From: Prorocentrum cordatum
Taxonomy: Eukaryota; Sar; Dinophyceae; Prorocentrales; Prorocentraceae
NCBI GenBank assembly: GCA_963575745.1
Contig: CAUYUJ010003069.1
Coordinates: forward strand, 558,551 to 594,686
Reading direction: 5' to 3'
DNA: 36,136 bases
Part shown: positions 1-7,975 of the stretch, piece by piece
Layout of the letters: each line of letters starts with the position of its first letter
Numbering within the stretch: position 1 is the first letter of the stretch
Made by a program: the position numbers and the translations under genes
The notes under the pieces: model-generated
Database searches by the model: none
Told to the model about the DNA's origin: nothing
What the model saw: the letters and a program-made list of their open reading frames with translations, nothing else

Positions 1-68
1 CCGCAGAAGTTGCTTCTGCCGTCGTCGGGGAGGGACTTCTGCCGCCTCATTACGCTGTATATGCTTGA

Positions 69-430
69 CGCCCCGACGGGTCTTCTGCAACTCAAGAACT
101 GTCTTTCTTGTCCGAACACGTAGACCCTCTGACCTACCCTCTGATCCACGTTGCGGGCACGGTGGGCTACTCGACCGCGCTGCAGACGGATGCGATCGGC
201 CCCGACAAACCTCGGAAGATCCACCTGCGAGAGTTTTACGCGTACCGACTGATGCAACGCGAACCGTCCGAGTCGAATATTGTCGAATTACATCGCAGCA
301 CGGGTCGCTTGTTCCAGCAGCACGTGGTCGATGCGCACGCCAAAGTCGAAAGCCGACGCCTCCAGTGGGTTCTCAGGAACCAAGACAAACTCCGAGTGGA
401 CAAGCTGCGAGGCCTACTCGACCACCTCAG
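69..430 (+). pseudogene. Helitron N-terminal domain fragment
   Basis: This frame is open from just after a TGA at 66-68. It encodes the segment that precedes the Rep nuclease in Helitron proteins. Recognisable pieces are 'DPLTYPLIHVAGTVGY' (the usual YPLLFPxG region), 'FYAYRLMQR', and 'GRLFQQHVVDAHAKVE' followed by 'RLQWVLRNQDKLR'. All are typical of the Helitron_like_N family. The first in-frame ATG is at 108 but is unlikely to be the true start, because homology begins upstream of it and the protein probably starts outside the window. The frame loses similarity after 'LRGLLDHLS', near 430, where the family pattern continues in another frame. One frameshift is therefore inferred at about 420-445. 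Confidence 0.85.
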
Positions 431-1730
431 TGCGCCGACGCCGAACAGCCACCACAGTCAGCAATCCCGGCACCGCCACAACCGCCACCTTCTACCTCGG
501 AAGCCCCGCGCCCTCGCGTCGCCGTCGGAAATCCCATCATCCTGCCGGCCTCCTTTGGCGATTCGCCCCGCGCCCTTCATCAGCTATGCCACGACGCTAT
601 GGCCCTGGTCGCTGCAGAAGGACGGCCCGACTTGTTCACCACAGCAACCGCCAACCCCAACTGGCCGGAGGTCCATGCCAACTTGCGGCCCGGAGAAACC
701 GCGGCAAACAGGCCTGACCTCGTTGCCCGCGTATTCCATTGCAAACTCAAGCGCCTGCTGCACGAACTGATTAAAAAGCACGTCCTCGGACGAGTGGTGG
801 CGCATGCCCACATGGTGGAATTCCAGAAGCGCGGCCTCCCACGCGCGCACATCCTATTGATCTTGGCCGAAGAACACAAGCCCAAGACTGCCGCTGAAGT
901 CGACAATCTCGCGTCGGCCGAGATCCCCGACCCTTCGACGCACCAAGGCTTGTACAATTTGGTGGACCGTCACATGGTGCACGGGCCCTGTGGGGCGCTC
1001 AATCCTAATTGCCCTTGCATGAAGGATGGCCTGTGCACAACGCGGTACCCCAAAAACTTCCGAAACGACGCCAACTTCAATGTGAACGGCTACCCCGAAT
1101 ACCGCCGACGAGAGACGACGCCACCTTTGACGGTCAAGAACGGTGTGCTCGACACCCGCAGCGTAGTCCCGTGCAACCCGTATTTGCTCGAGCTCATGGA
1201 TTGCCATATCGAAGTAGAAGTTTGCACTTCCCTCCGTCCAATCAAGTATCTTTATAAATGCACGCGCAAGGGCCCCGACCGCGCATGTTTAGAGCATGCG
1301 CGGAATGAGGTCCAGGAGTTCTTGGGCTGCCGCTACGTCGGCGCCCCGGAGGCGACGCGGCGCCTGCTCGGTCTTCGCATGCACGGCCGTAGCCACCAGG
1401 TCGACAGATTTCCCGTCCACTTACCGTTGGAGCAATCGATCCGGGTCGAGGCCGGCGCCGAGGGATCCGCTGTGGACGCCGCGCTCTCCAGACAGACGAA
1501 GCTGGAAGCTTGGCTCTCCCTGAACGCGGAGACCGCGTTCAACCCCGACACGCAAGACCGTGCCCTGATCTTACCTTTGAAATACCTCGAGGTTCCCCAC
1601 ATCTTCCGATGGGACGGCAAGCGCGCGCGCTGGCTGCGCCGGGAACGACGAGCACGCAACCATGACGTCATCGGCCGGTTATCGTATGCAGTACGGCCTC
1701 CGCTTGGTTCCGATATGGCCTTCCCCTATA
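430..1730 (+). pseudogene. Helitron Rep (HUH endonuclease) domain, catalytic residues altered
   Basis: This part would nick and join single-stranded DNA during rolling-circle transposition. Seen in order: 'GNPIILPASFGDSPRALHQ', the Rep motif 'LFTTATANPNWPEV', the HUH region 'EFQKRGLPRAHILL', the Cys-rich stretch around 'HGPCGALNPNCPCMKDG', 'RYPKNF', the tyrosine motif 'IKYLYKCTRKGPD', then 'NEVQEFLGCRYVGAPEA', 'VHLP' and 'YLEVPHIFRWD'. Two catalytic positions differ from the family. The first His of HUH is Arg (842-844) and the second Tyr is Cys (1259-1261); the first Tyr (1247-1249) is kept. The frame stays open to 1921, but similarity stops after 'IGRLSYAV' at about 1700. The nuclease is probably inactive. 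Confidence 0.9.
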
Positions 1731-2105
1731 TGGAGTACCGGCGGCGCTCAAAAGTCACCGTGGCCGGAGCCATCTGCCCCCGCGCAGCGGAAGGGAAGGA
1801 ACGGGACAGACCGCTTTCGAAAAGAACCCTGCGCGGCCCTCCCCCGCATGCGGTCCAGAACGCCCCGTCCGGAACCAGCCCTTCCCCCCCCCCCCCCATG
1901 GGTGATGGGGTTGACGCCTGATCGACCACATGCGTCCCCCGCTCCCTTCCCCGACCGTCCAACCCGGAACGTCCTTTGCCCCGCCTCGTTCGGCAATGCC
2001 CCGACGGACACTTCGCGAATGCCCGGGTTCCCCTCCCTAACCATTTCTACAGAGCACGGCGCGCCATGGCTCCCGCCGTCCTGAGCACCGCGCGGGAGAG
2101 CGGAC
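1731..2105 (+). other. Unexplained insertion between Rep and linker of the Helitron
   Basis: Family members run almost directly from the 'IGRLYxVxP' segment into 'GELYYLRLLL'. Here the two are separated by about 375-400 bases with no family similarity. The stretch is Pro/Arg-rich in translation, includes a run of C near 1886-1899, and is not open in one frame across its length. It could be an intron (a GT lies at about 1685 and an AG just before 2118), a small insertion, or a lineage-specific linker that has decayed. I cannot distinguish these. Confidence 0.55.
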
Positions 2106-2440
2106 GTGAAACCGCAGGCTGGTGAGCTGTGCTACCTGCGCCTCCTCTTGCTGCGCGCGCCTGGCGAAGGAGCCACCTCATGGGAAGCGCTCTCGCGGAC
2201 TCCGAGTGAGGGCGTTCCTCCTACCTTCCAGGAACATGCCCGTCAACGTGGACTGCTGGCCGACGATGTGGAAGCCGCCGCTGCCCTCGCTGAAGCTTGC
2301 AGAATCGCGCGCAGCTTGCCCCGCATCTGCGAGATGTTCGCCCAGTTCCTGGCGTGGCTTGACGTGAACGACAAAGTTGGTTTCTGGACGTCCTTCCTGC
2401 ACATTTTGTCGGAACACCACAAGGCCGTATACATCCACCG
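2106..2440 (+). pseudogene. Helitron linker segment between Rep and helicase
   Basis: This frame carries the conserved inter-domain region: 'AGELCYLRLLLLRAPG', 'GATSWEAL', then 'PTFQEHARQRGLLADD', and an 'EMFAQFLAWLDV' helix preceding 'LSE'. These match the Helitron pattern in which a newly inserted DNA segment is followed by 'YLRLLL..V.G..S...LRT' and 'F..A...GLL.DD'. Similarity leaves this frame after 'LSEHHKAVYIHRL' and resumes in another frame as 'YRAVDESLALHGCTLAAF', so a frameshift lies at about 2437-2445. No catalytic function is known for this region; it links nuclease and helicase. Confidence 0.82.
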
Positions 2441-3112
2441 TCTACCGTGCCGTCGACGAGAGTCTGGCCCTGCACGGCTGCACTCTGGCTGCGTTCGCCG
2501 CGCCGCCCCCTTCGCCGGACGCTGCGCGTCAGCCCGCGGAACGCGCCGCGCAAGAGTACACGCGGGAATTGCGCGCGCCCGCGGAGCTCTGCAAAGAAAA
2601 ACATATGTTCCAGCAACTTACTCTCAACGAAGACCAGCAAGCGATGTTCGATTTCGTCCAAACGAGGGTAGACCAGGCCACGGACACCGATGACGCCAAC
2701 ATTGTGTATATTGATGGCCCAGCGGGAACCGACAAGACGCACGTTTACAAGAAGATCCAACACTACGTCCGGATGTCTGGTCGTATCGCTCTAGCGGTGG
2801 CCATGTCTAGTATCGCAGCCTTGCTGCCCCCTGGAGGTTGCGCTGCGCACTCCCGCTTCCGCTTGCCCGCGCCTGTTCCGCTTGAAGGCTGCAAAGCAAA
2901 CATCAAGACCCAATCCGCAGCTGCAAGACTTATTCGCGACTCGGCCGTCATCGCGCGGGACGAGGCGCCCGCAGCCTCGCGCGCCATGTTCGAGGCAGTG
3001 GACGCGCGTCTGCGAGAACTCCTCGGAAACGTGAGACCCTTCGGGGGGGAGGCCGTAGTCTTTGGAGGGGACTTTCGTCAAATCCCCCCTGTCCTTGGCT
3101 GCGATGCCGTGG
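2440..3112 (+). pseudogene. PIF1-type helicase, N-terminal half (motifs I-III)
   Basis: ATP-dependent DNA helicase core of the Helitron. Visible motifs are 'LNEDQQAMFDFV' (Q-like motif), Walker A 'GPAGTDKTHVYKKI' (2716-2739 onward), motif Ia around 'GRIALAVAMSSIAALLPPGG', 'AHSRFRLP', Walker B 'VIARDEAP', and 'PFGGEAVVFGGDFRQIPPV'. The last is the signature that separates PIF1/Helitron helicases from other SF1 enzymes. The Walker A glycine just before the catalytic Lys is Asp (GTDKT instead of GTGKT). That change would be expected to harm nucleotide binding. Similarity moves to another frame near 3100-3120, right after 'PPVLGCD'. Confidence 0.9.
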
Positions 3113-3489
3113 TGGGACTCCGTCGCCGTACGGAAGTTCAGACTCCGCCGGGACATGCGCGCCACTGTGGACGCAGCTTTCGCCGAATTCTGCCTCCGCG
3201 TCGGGGACGGCGCGTGCGCCTCTCCACCCTTCGAAAACGTAGACAGAGAGTACGAGGCGTGCGTCGTCGAACTCCCCGACGCCGTTCTGGCCCCCCATTC
3301 TTGGAGACCAGAAGAGTTGTTGGAGCGGGTGTGCGAGGGCTTTACCACGGTAGAGCCTGCGCAATGGTGCCAGCATTATGCTTCCCGTGCCGTTGTGACG
3401 CCAACGAACGATGCTGCTGACGCCCTCAACGCCCTCATGCACGCGAAGTTGCCCCGCGATGCCGAAGAAGTGTCTGGAGCCACGACGTG
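3112..3489 (+). pseudogene. PIF1-type helicase, middle segment
   Basis: This segment continues the helicase in another frame: 'WWDSVAVRKFRLRRDMRA' (motif IV region, normally 'LW..F....L..NMR'), 'AFAEFCLRVGDG', then 'RAVVTPTNDAADALNALM' (the family's 'RAILTPTN..V...N' motif). The expected 'LPG....Y.S.D' segment is only partly recognisable. The family pattern returns in the next frame at about 3490 as 'YTTELLNSIQTAGLPPHEL', which marks another frameshift. The segment is flanked directly by helicase parts on both sides, so this is one broken gene and not a separate one. Confidence 0.85.
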
Positions 3490-5316
3490 GCCATCGCCGA
3501 AGTGGATCACGGTGATACCTACACCACCGAGCTTCTCAACAGCATCCAAACAGCTGGACTCCCGCCGCACGAGTTGCGCTTGCGCAGCGGCTCCTTAGTG
3601 ATCCTCCTTCGGAACTTCGCCCCGCACCGCGGCCTGTGCAACGGAACGCGGCTGGTTGTAGAAACGCTGCGGTCGTGCTTCCTCGTCGTCCGTATAGTCG
3701 CAGGCCCTTTCGCAGGCAACGTCGAGCCCATCCCGCGGATTTGTTGCGAGTCCCGCGGCGATTGCGAGCTCCCTTTTGTCCTCCGACGACATCAATGCCC
3801 CGTGAGACCGGCCTGGGCCATTACCATCAACAAATCGCAAGGCCAGTCCTTGCAAGGTCGTCTGGGAGTCTATCTTCCGCGGCCCGTTTTCGCGCACGGC
3901 CAACTCTACGTTGCCATCTCTCGAGGGTCGAGCTTTGAAACAACGATGGTCTTGGTAGAAGAGACGCACCAGACGGAGCAAGGCCTCATGCCACCTACGG
4001 GGAGTTGCCCTGCACGTGCATTCGCCGCCAACATCGCAGACGCGTCATTGCTGCAGGCAGCGCGCGCACTTGGCCCTGACAGTAGCGCCGCTCGAGAGAG
4101 CGTGGGCGTAGATCACAGAGAGGACGGCCAGGCACCCCGACCGAAAGAGGCAGACGTCGCCGCCACCGCCACGCAAGAAGTCCCTGCCCTGCACGAGACC
4201 AAATCGTGCGAGCCGGCGCGCGCTCTTGACAACGAGCGAGGGTCCGGCGCGGAGTTGCACGGCATGCACGCAGCGTATTTTAGACACCACGCCACCGCGC
4301 AAGACACCTTCGACGAGACGGCCGCCCACACATACACAGTGACCCACGAAGTGCTCACGCCCAATTGCGACTCACCAGCCCCCCCCGCGAAGCGCGCGCG
4401 GAGATGCCGTGCGCCGCGCCCTCCAGAGGGAAGCCCGCCGTCTCCCGCTGAGACGCCCGCTGCAGACGTTACATCGCCCGCACCTCGTTCGGCGACCACC
4501 AGCTGCATGTCTTTCCGGCTACCGCCCCTATGTTCGACAGTGCCATGCGGAAGCTCCGCTTCCAGGCCCGCGGAATCTCGCGACGCAACCATCGGTCCGC
4601 TCGCCAAGCGTGCCCGACAGCTCACCCGTGGCCCTCCTCCGTGGCTTCTCCTTCACGATACTGGACTTCCCTCCCCTGAGCCGCTCTGGTCGTTCGACTC
4701 GGCCCCGACGTGGTACAGTGCGCCGCAGACCGGTGCGACGACCGCCGCGGGAACGCAGCGAGGCAGCACTTGCGGCCTCCATGCCTTCAACCACGCGCTT
4801 GCCGCAGCATCTCTCTCTACCCATCGTCCATTCACACCTGTGGACCAGACGCGGTTTGAGCAGACAGCCCTCGCAGCCCGCATTGGGGACCGCATCGAGC
4901 ACCTGCTTGAGGATCACAGTGGCAACTACGACGTGGCCGTACTATCTTGCAACTTCACGCGCGCCGACCTCTCCATGCCGCCGCCGACGCCCCACGATCT
5001 GCAGCGCCGTTTGGGCTCCCCCTTTGACGACCACGCGTCCACAGAAGGCCTCTTCCGTCCGCGCGCGTACCTGTTCCGCGGCCCCATGTGCGGAGGCCAT
5101 TGGTTCGTCGTGGTCTCTGCGCCTTCCTGTTCGAACGCTCCCAGTACTAGTTACACTCTGGCCCTCTGCGACTCCCTGTTCGCGCGTCCGCACGTCATCC
5201 CGCCATCCGACTTGGATCGCATGCTCGCCATCTGGGCCTCCAACAAGATCGCGTGGAACTCCTTGGGCGATGTCCACTGCGATTGGCGATGTTTCCTCCC
5301 AGCCAAGCAGATGTGA
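3487..5316 (+). CDS. Helicase C-terminus fused to Josephin-like cysteine protease (609 codons, open)
   Basis: This is the longest intact frame of the Helitron. Residues 1-160 carry the last helicase motifs: 'ELLNSIQTAGLPPHEL', 'LLRNFAPHRGLCNGTRL', 'RRHQCPVRPAWAITINKSQGQ' (motif V) and 'FAHGQLYVAISRG' (motif VI). Residues about 160-420 are a low-complexity Pro/Ala/Arg linker with two basic clusters (PAKRARR, LAKRARQ) that could be nuclear-localisation signals. Residues about 420-600 match the Josephin layout: Gln five residues before Cys in 'QRGSTCGLHAFNHAL' (Cys codon 4771-4773), 'GGHWFVV' (His codon 5098-5100) and 'LALCDSL' (Asp codon 5170-5172). Josephin enzymes cleave ubiquitin chains. The ATG at 3487 is simply the first in the frame. 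Translation probably began far upstream in the ancestor. Ends at TGA 5314-5316. Confidence 0.85.
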   Translation: MAIAEVDHGDTYTTELLNSIQTAGLPPHELRLRSGSLVILLRNFAPHRGLCNGTRLVVETLRSCFLVVRIVAGPFAGNVEPIPRICCESRGDCELPFVLRRHQCPVRPAWAITINKSQGQSLQGRLGVYLPRPVFAHGQLYVAISRGSSFETTMVLVEETHQTEQGLMPPTGSCPARAFAANIADASLLQAARALGPDSSAARESVGVDHREDGQAPRPKEADVAATATQEVPALHETKSCEPARALDNERGSGAELHGMHAAYFRHHATAQDTFDETAAHTYTVTHEVLTPNCDSPAPPAKRARRCRAPRPPEGSPPSPAETPAADVTSPAPRSATTSCMSFRLPPLCSTVPCGSSASRPAESRDATIGPLAKRARQLTRGPPPWLLLHDTGLPSPEPLWSFDSAPTWYSAPQTGATTAAGTQRGSTCGLHAFNHALAAASLSTHRPFTPVDQTRFEQTALAARIGDRIEHLLEDHSGNYDVAVLSCNFTRADLSMPPPTPHDLQRRLGSPFDDHASTEGLFRPRAYLFRGPMCGGHWFVVVSAPSCSNAPSTSYTLALCDSLFARPHVIPPSDLDRMLAIWASNKIAWNSLGDVHCDWRCFLPAKQM

Positions 5317-5390
5317 CCGATCGGTCAGCGTGACCGCGCGCGGCACCGCGAGGACACCGAGCGCACGCTCCAGAGCCCATGATTTCCTAG
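5314..5390 (+). other. Helitron 3' flank with palindrome and candidate terminus
   Basis: The stop codon is the start of a perfect 14-base palindrome, TGACCGATCGGTCA (5314-5327). Further on, GAGCG-ca-CGCTC (about 5359-5370) can form a small hairpin. CTAG follows at 5387-5390, which fits the CTRR end of Helitrons, although a T would be expected next and a G is present. The assignment of the terminus is tentative. Confidence 0.3.
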
Positions 5391-5395
5391 GTGGC

Positions 5396-5894
5396 TTCCT
5401 CCTCCTTGTCCTCCTCCTCCTGCCTCTCCTCCCCCCTCCGCTCCTTGGTAAACGTCGCGCCACCTCCTCCCCCTCCTCCTCCTCCTCCTCCTCCACCTCG
5501 TCCTCTTCCTCCTCTTCCTCCTCCTCACCCCCGTCCTCCTCCCCCACCCCATTCCTCCTCCTCCCCCTCCTCGTCCTCCTCCTGCTCTTCCTCCTCCTCC
5601 TGCTCCTCCTCCTCCTCCTCCTCCACCTCCTCCTCTTCCTCCTCTCCTCGTCTCCTCCTCCTCCTCCTCCTCCTCCTCCTCTTCCTCCTCCTCCTGCTCC
5701 TCCTCCTACTCCTCCTCCTCCTCCTCCTCCTCCTGCTTTCCTCCTCCTCCTGCTCCTCCTCCTCCTGCTCCACCCCCACCCATTCCTCCTCCTCCCCCAC
5801 TCCCTCCTTCTCCCACTCCTCCTTCCCTCCTTCCCCTCCTCCCTCCTTCTCCTCCTCCTCCTCCTCCTGCTCCTCCCTCCTCCTCCTCCACCCA
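5396..5894 (+). repeat. (TCC)n microsatellite, about 500 bp
   Basis: Imperfect TCC/CTC trinucleotide repeat with a short unique island around 5440-5460. All frames stay open here because the strand has almost no purines, giving spurious poly-Ser/Leu/Pro and poly-Glu/Gly/Arg translations. No gene. Confidence 0.95.
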
Positions 5895-6520
5895 GGATGC
5901 CTCAACGCCGTGTCTCGCGTTGCTCTGCTTGGAGTGGCCTCACCGGGCACCAGGGGCCATGATTTTCCAACCAGCCTTCGTCGTGGCCTCGCCGACGGCC
6001 CCGGCGCCCGCGGCCGCGCTGCTCCGCGGCGGACCATACCCATCGAAGCTCCTGCTTCGGCAGCCGCCGCGTCGAGGTTTATGGGCTTCGGCGTTGGAGG
6101 CACTTCGCTGTTATAGTCGTCTGGGGGTTGTTTCTGAGCCCTTGGGCGTCCCAAAACAGATCCAGGATGAAAAACTGCATCGGAAGAGCCTGAGAAGGAG
6201 TCTGGCGAATGATTTTGCCAGGTTTTCGCCAGAGGAGGAGGATCAGCCTCTGTGGAGGGGCAGGCCAGGATGCGTGGGGCCACCAAGAGATGGAGTTCCG
6301 CCCTCCATCCCCTCCTTCCCCCCCCACTCGCCTCCTTCGTGCATTCTTCGGAGGACTCTCAGAGACTCCTGGCGCCTCTTGGGCACTCTTCGGCGCCAGG
6401 GAGCCGTGACCACTGGAGCGATGCTTGCCTCGGCGCCCGCTGGCGCAGTGGTACCGTGACTAGAACCAAAGCGCGCGCGTGGCGCGCGTGGTTCTAGTAT
6501 ATATAAACGTATGCATACAT

Positions 6521-6523
<3 letters not shown>
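5895..6523. other. Intergenic stretch, no gene seen; two hairpins
   Basis: Unique GC-rich sequence without a supportable gene. It contains an inverted repeat CCTGGCGCC/GGCGCCAGG (6368-6400) and a stronger one at 6459-6498 just before a TATATATAAA stretch and the GA repeat. A perfect match to the tRNA A-box pattern (TGGCGCAGTGG, about 6440-6450) precedes the second hairpin, but a proper B box is missing. Confidence 0.5.
6459..6498. repeat. Inverted repeat ACTAGAACCA...TGGTTCTAGT with GCGCGC inner stem
   Basis: The outer 10-base arms pair perfectly. The interior (GCGCGC on both sides) extends the stem with a small bulge, giving about 16 base pairs. The hairpin ends in a TATATATAAA run. Confidence 0.8.

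Positions 6524-6606
<83 letters not shown>
6524..6606 (+). repeat. (GA)n microsatellite, about 83 bp
   Basis: Perfect dinucleotide run after ATGTA, ending in GTGAGAAAGAGAGA. Confidence 0.97.
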
Positions 6607-6609
<3 letters not shown>

Positions 6610-7221
6610 GAAAGAGAGATCGCGTGTTTTTCCAGAGTCCAGAGTTGGAAGCAACGCAGTGGTCTTGTTTCACCATTCATCAGATGATGCTTTACATGAA
6701 CGTGGCAGCCATCGCGTGCAATTCAGGCTTCAGTGCTCCCAAGTGGTTCGCGAATCTCCGCGTGCGCATCAGGACGCTAGATCGAACAACTCTCCTCGGC
6801 GGTGCCAAGACGACAGATGGAAACATATCGTCTGGCACCGTCAGATTGCGAGTGCAGGCCGCGCAGGATCACTTGCCGTCGGCTGGCCCAGATCTCGCCC
6901 CTCCTATAAGGGACACCGATAGGGTGGACAGGCATAGGGGGGGATGTATCGACCCCCAACCGCCCATTGATCGCCAATGGGGGCCCGATAGACCGAACCC
7001 GCCCAGGAAGGTCCGGATTCATTATCGGGGGCTATGGTTGATCTATCGGCGATGTATCGCCGATTCCAGGTCGATGTATCCCTCTCTGTGGCAGTCCCCC
7101 CCTATCGTTGCCCCTCACCCCATCTTTCCGCACCAGGGCCAGGAAAACCTTTTATTGAATATAGTCGTCCAGTTTTCGCGCCGGAAGCCGCTTGAAACTA
7201 TCAGAGATTGCCGGGGCCTGA
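6607..7221. other. Intergenic, no gene seen; ATCGGCGAT-type palindromes
   Basis: No supportable gene. Two inverted repeats stand out: CCCATTG-atcgc-CAATGGG (6963-6981) and ATCGGCGAT-gt-ATCGCCGAT (7045-7064). The second shares its core with the cluster at 32527-32670. Confidence 0.5.
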
Positions 7222-7283
7222 CGAAGACTGTCAGAAGACTGCCCGAAGACCGTCCGAAGACCGCCGAAGACCGCCGAAGGCGG
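7222..7283 (+). repeat. Short minisatellite, GAAGACCGYCC-type unit of 10-11 bp
   Basis: About five to six degenerate tandem units of GAAGACYGYCC between 7222 and 7283. Confidence 0.7.
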
Positions 7284-7336
7284 ACCAGGAGCGATGGGTA
7301 ACAAGGGGTCCATGATCGAACACGTACAGTGGAGGC

Positions 7337-7497
7337 CAGTCCACAAGAAACCTTCCACAAGAAACCCCACCCTGAGACCCCAGGACGTCCATTGCCTTTT
7401 GGTCTGGGAACGTCACGCTTTCCGTGGCAAAACCATCGAAACCCAAGAAACCCTGGGCACCCAGGAGGCAAGCAGGGTGTTTCCTGGCATGGGCACC
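7337..7497 (-). repeat. Dispersed repeat, copy 1 (about 160 bp, minus orientation)
   Basis: The reverse complement aligns with 17813-17972 and in part with 26563-26662. Shared blocks include ACACCCTGCTTGCCTCC, a CCCTGGG/CTTGGGTTT block, TGGAAAGCG, GGACGTCC and CTCAGGGTTAGG-like and GTTTCTTGYGGAAGG segments. No coding capacity is recognised. Confidence 0.75.
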
Positions 7498-7604
7498 CAC
7501 TATAGGGGGCCGGGCGAGCCATTGCATGATGGGCCTGTTTTCCACCACCACCACCATAAAGGTGGAGGACGAGGGGGTGGGGGACGAGGAGTGGGGGCAG
7601 GGGG

Positions 7605-7716
7605 TCCTCCTCCTCCTCCTCCTCCTCCTCCTCCTCCTCCTCCTCCTCCTCCTCCTCCTCCTCTTCGTTCGCGTCCTCCTCTTCGTCCTCCTCCTCGTCC
7701 TCTACCTCCTCCCCCC
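7605..7716 (+). repeat. (TCC)n microsatellite
   Basis: Nearly perfect TCC run that decays to TCCTCTTCG after 7668. It is followed at 7759-7774 by a run of 16 G. Confidence 0.95.
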
Positions 7717-7794
7717 CTCCAGCGCATGGTGGTGGTGTTGGAAAAACAGCAGGCAGCCGGGGGGGGGGGGGGGGCGGGTCGGGGGCCCCCGTGC

Positions 7795-7975
7795 GCGCGC
7801 GCGCCGCTGCCTCGGAGCCTGGCCGCCCGCGGCAGAGGTCGGCGGCTCCGGGTGGTTCGCGGACGGCAGCCCGAGGCGGCCCCACGCGGCCTGCGCGTTC
7901 CCCGGCAAGCGGGCGCGCTGGCAGCTGACGTTCCTCCACCTCCGCCTTCCCAGGCATCGGGCGCCTCGAACCAAT
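7795..7975 (+). other. Coding-like GC-rich segment, possible exon
   Basis: In one plus-strand frame this stretch reads 'CLGAWPPAAEVGGSGWFADG' and continues with balanced composition and almost all third positions G or C, unlike the neighbouring repeats. There is no start, no recognised domain and no proven splice site. Other frames are also open because of the GC content, so support is weak. Confidence 0.18.

Larger units (their letters stand above)
1..5390 (+). mobile_element. Degraded autonomous Helitron (Rep-helicase transposon), 5' end outside window
   Basis: Rolling-circle DNA transposon. Read across frames, the plus strand gives the normal Helitron order: N-terminal Helitron-like domain, HUH/Rep nuclease, conserved linker, PIF1-type helicase, then a Josephin-like protease tail. 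Frames change near 430, 2440, 3110 and 3490, and an insertion lies at about 1731-2105, so no single protein can be made as sequenced. The true 5' terminus lies upstream. The 3' terminus is uncertain; a CTAG preceded by a small hairpin at 5387-5390 is the best candidate. The frame changes could be genuine decay or, in part, indel errors in the assembly. The Helitron identity is secure from several independent family motifs. Confidence 0.93.

Noticed and set aside
5391-6116. Long Leu/Ser/Pro-rich open frames over the TCC tract (and similar ones at 23.8, 27.4, 29.4, 33.0 and 35.5 kb)
   Set aside because: They are translations of trinucleotide repeats, open in several frames at once, with no start context or domains.
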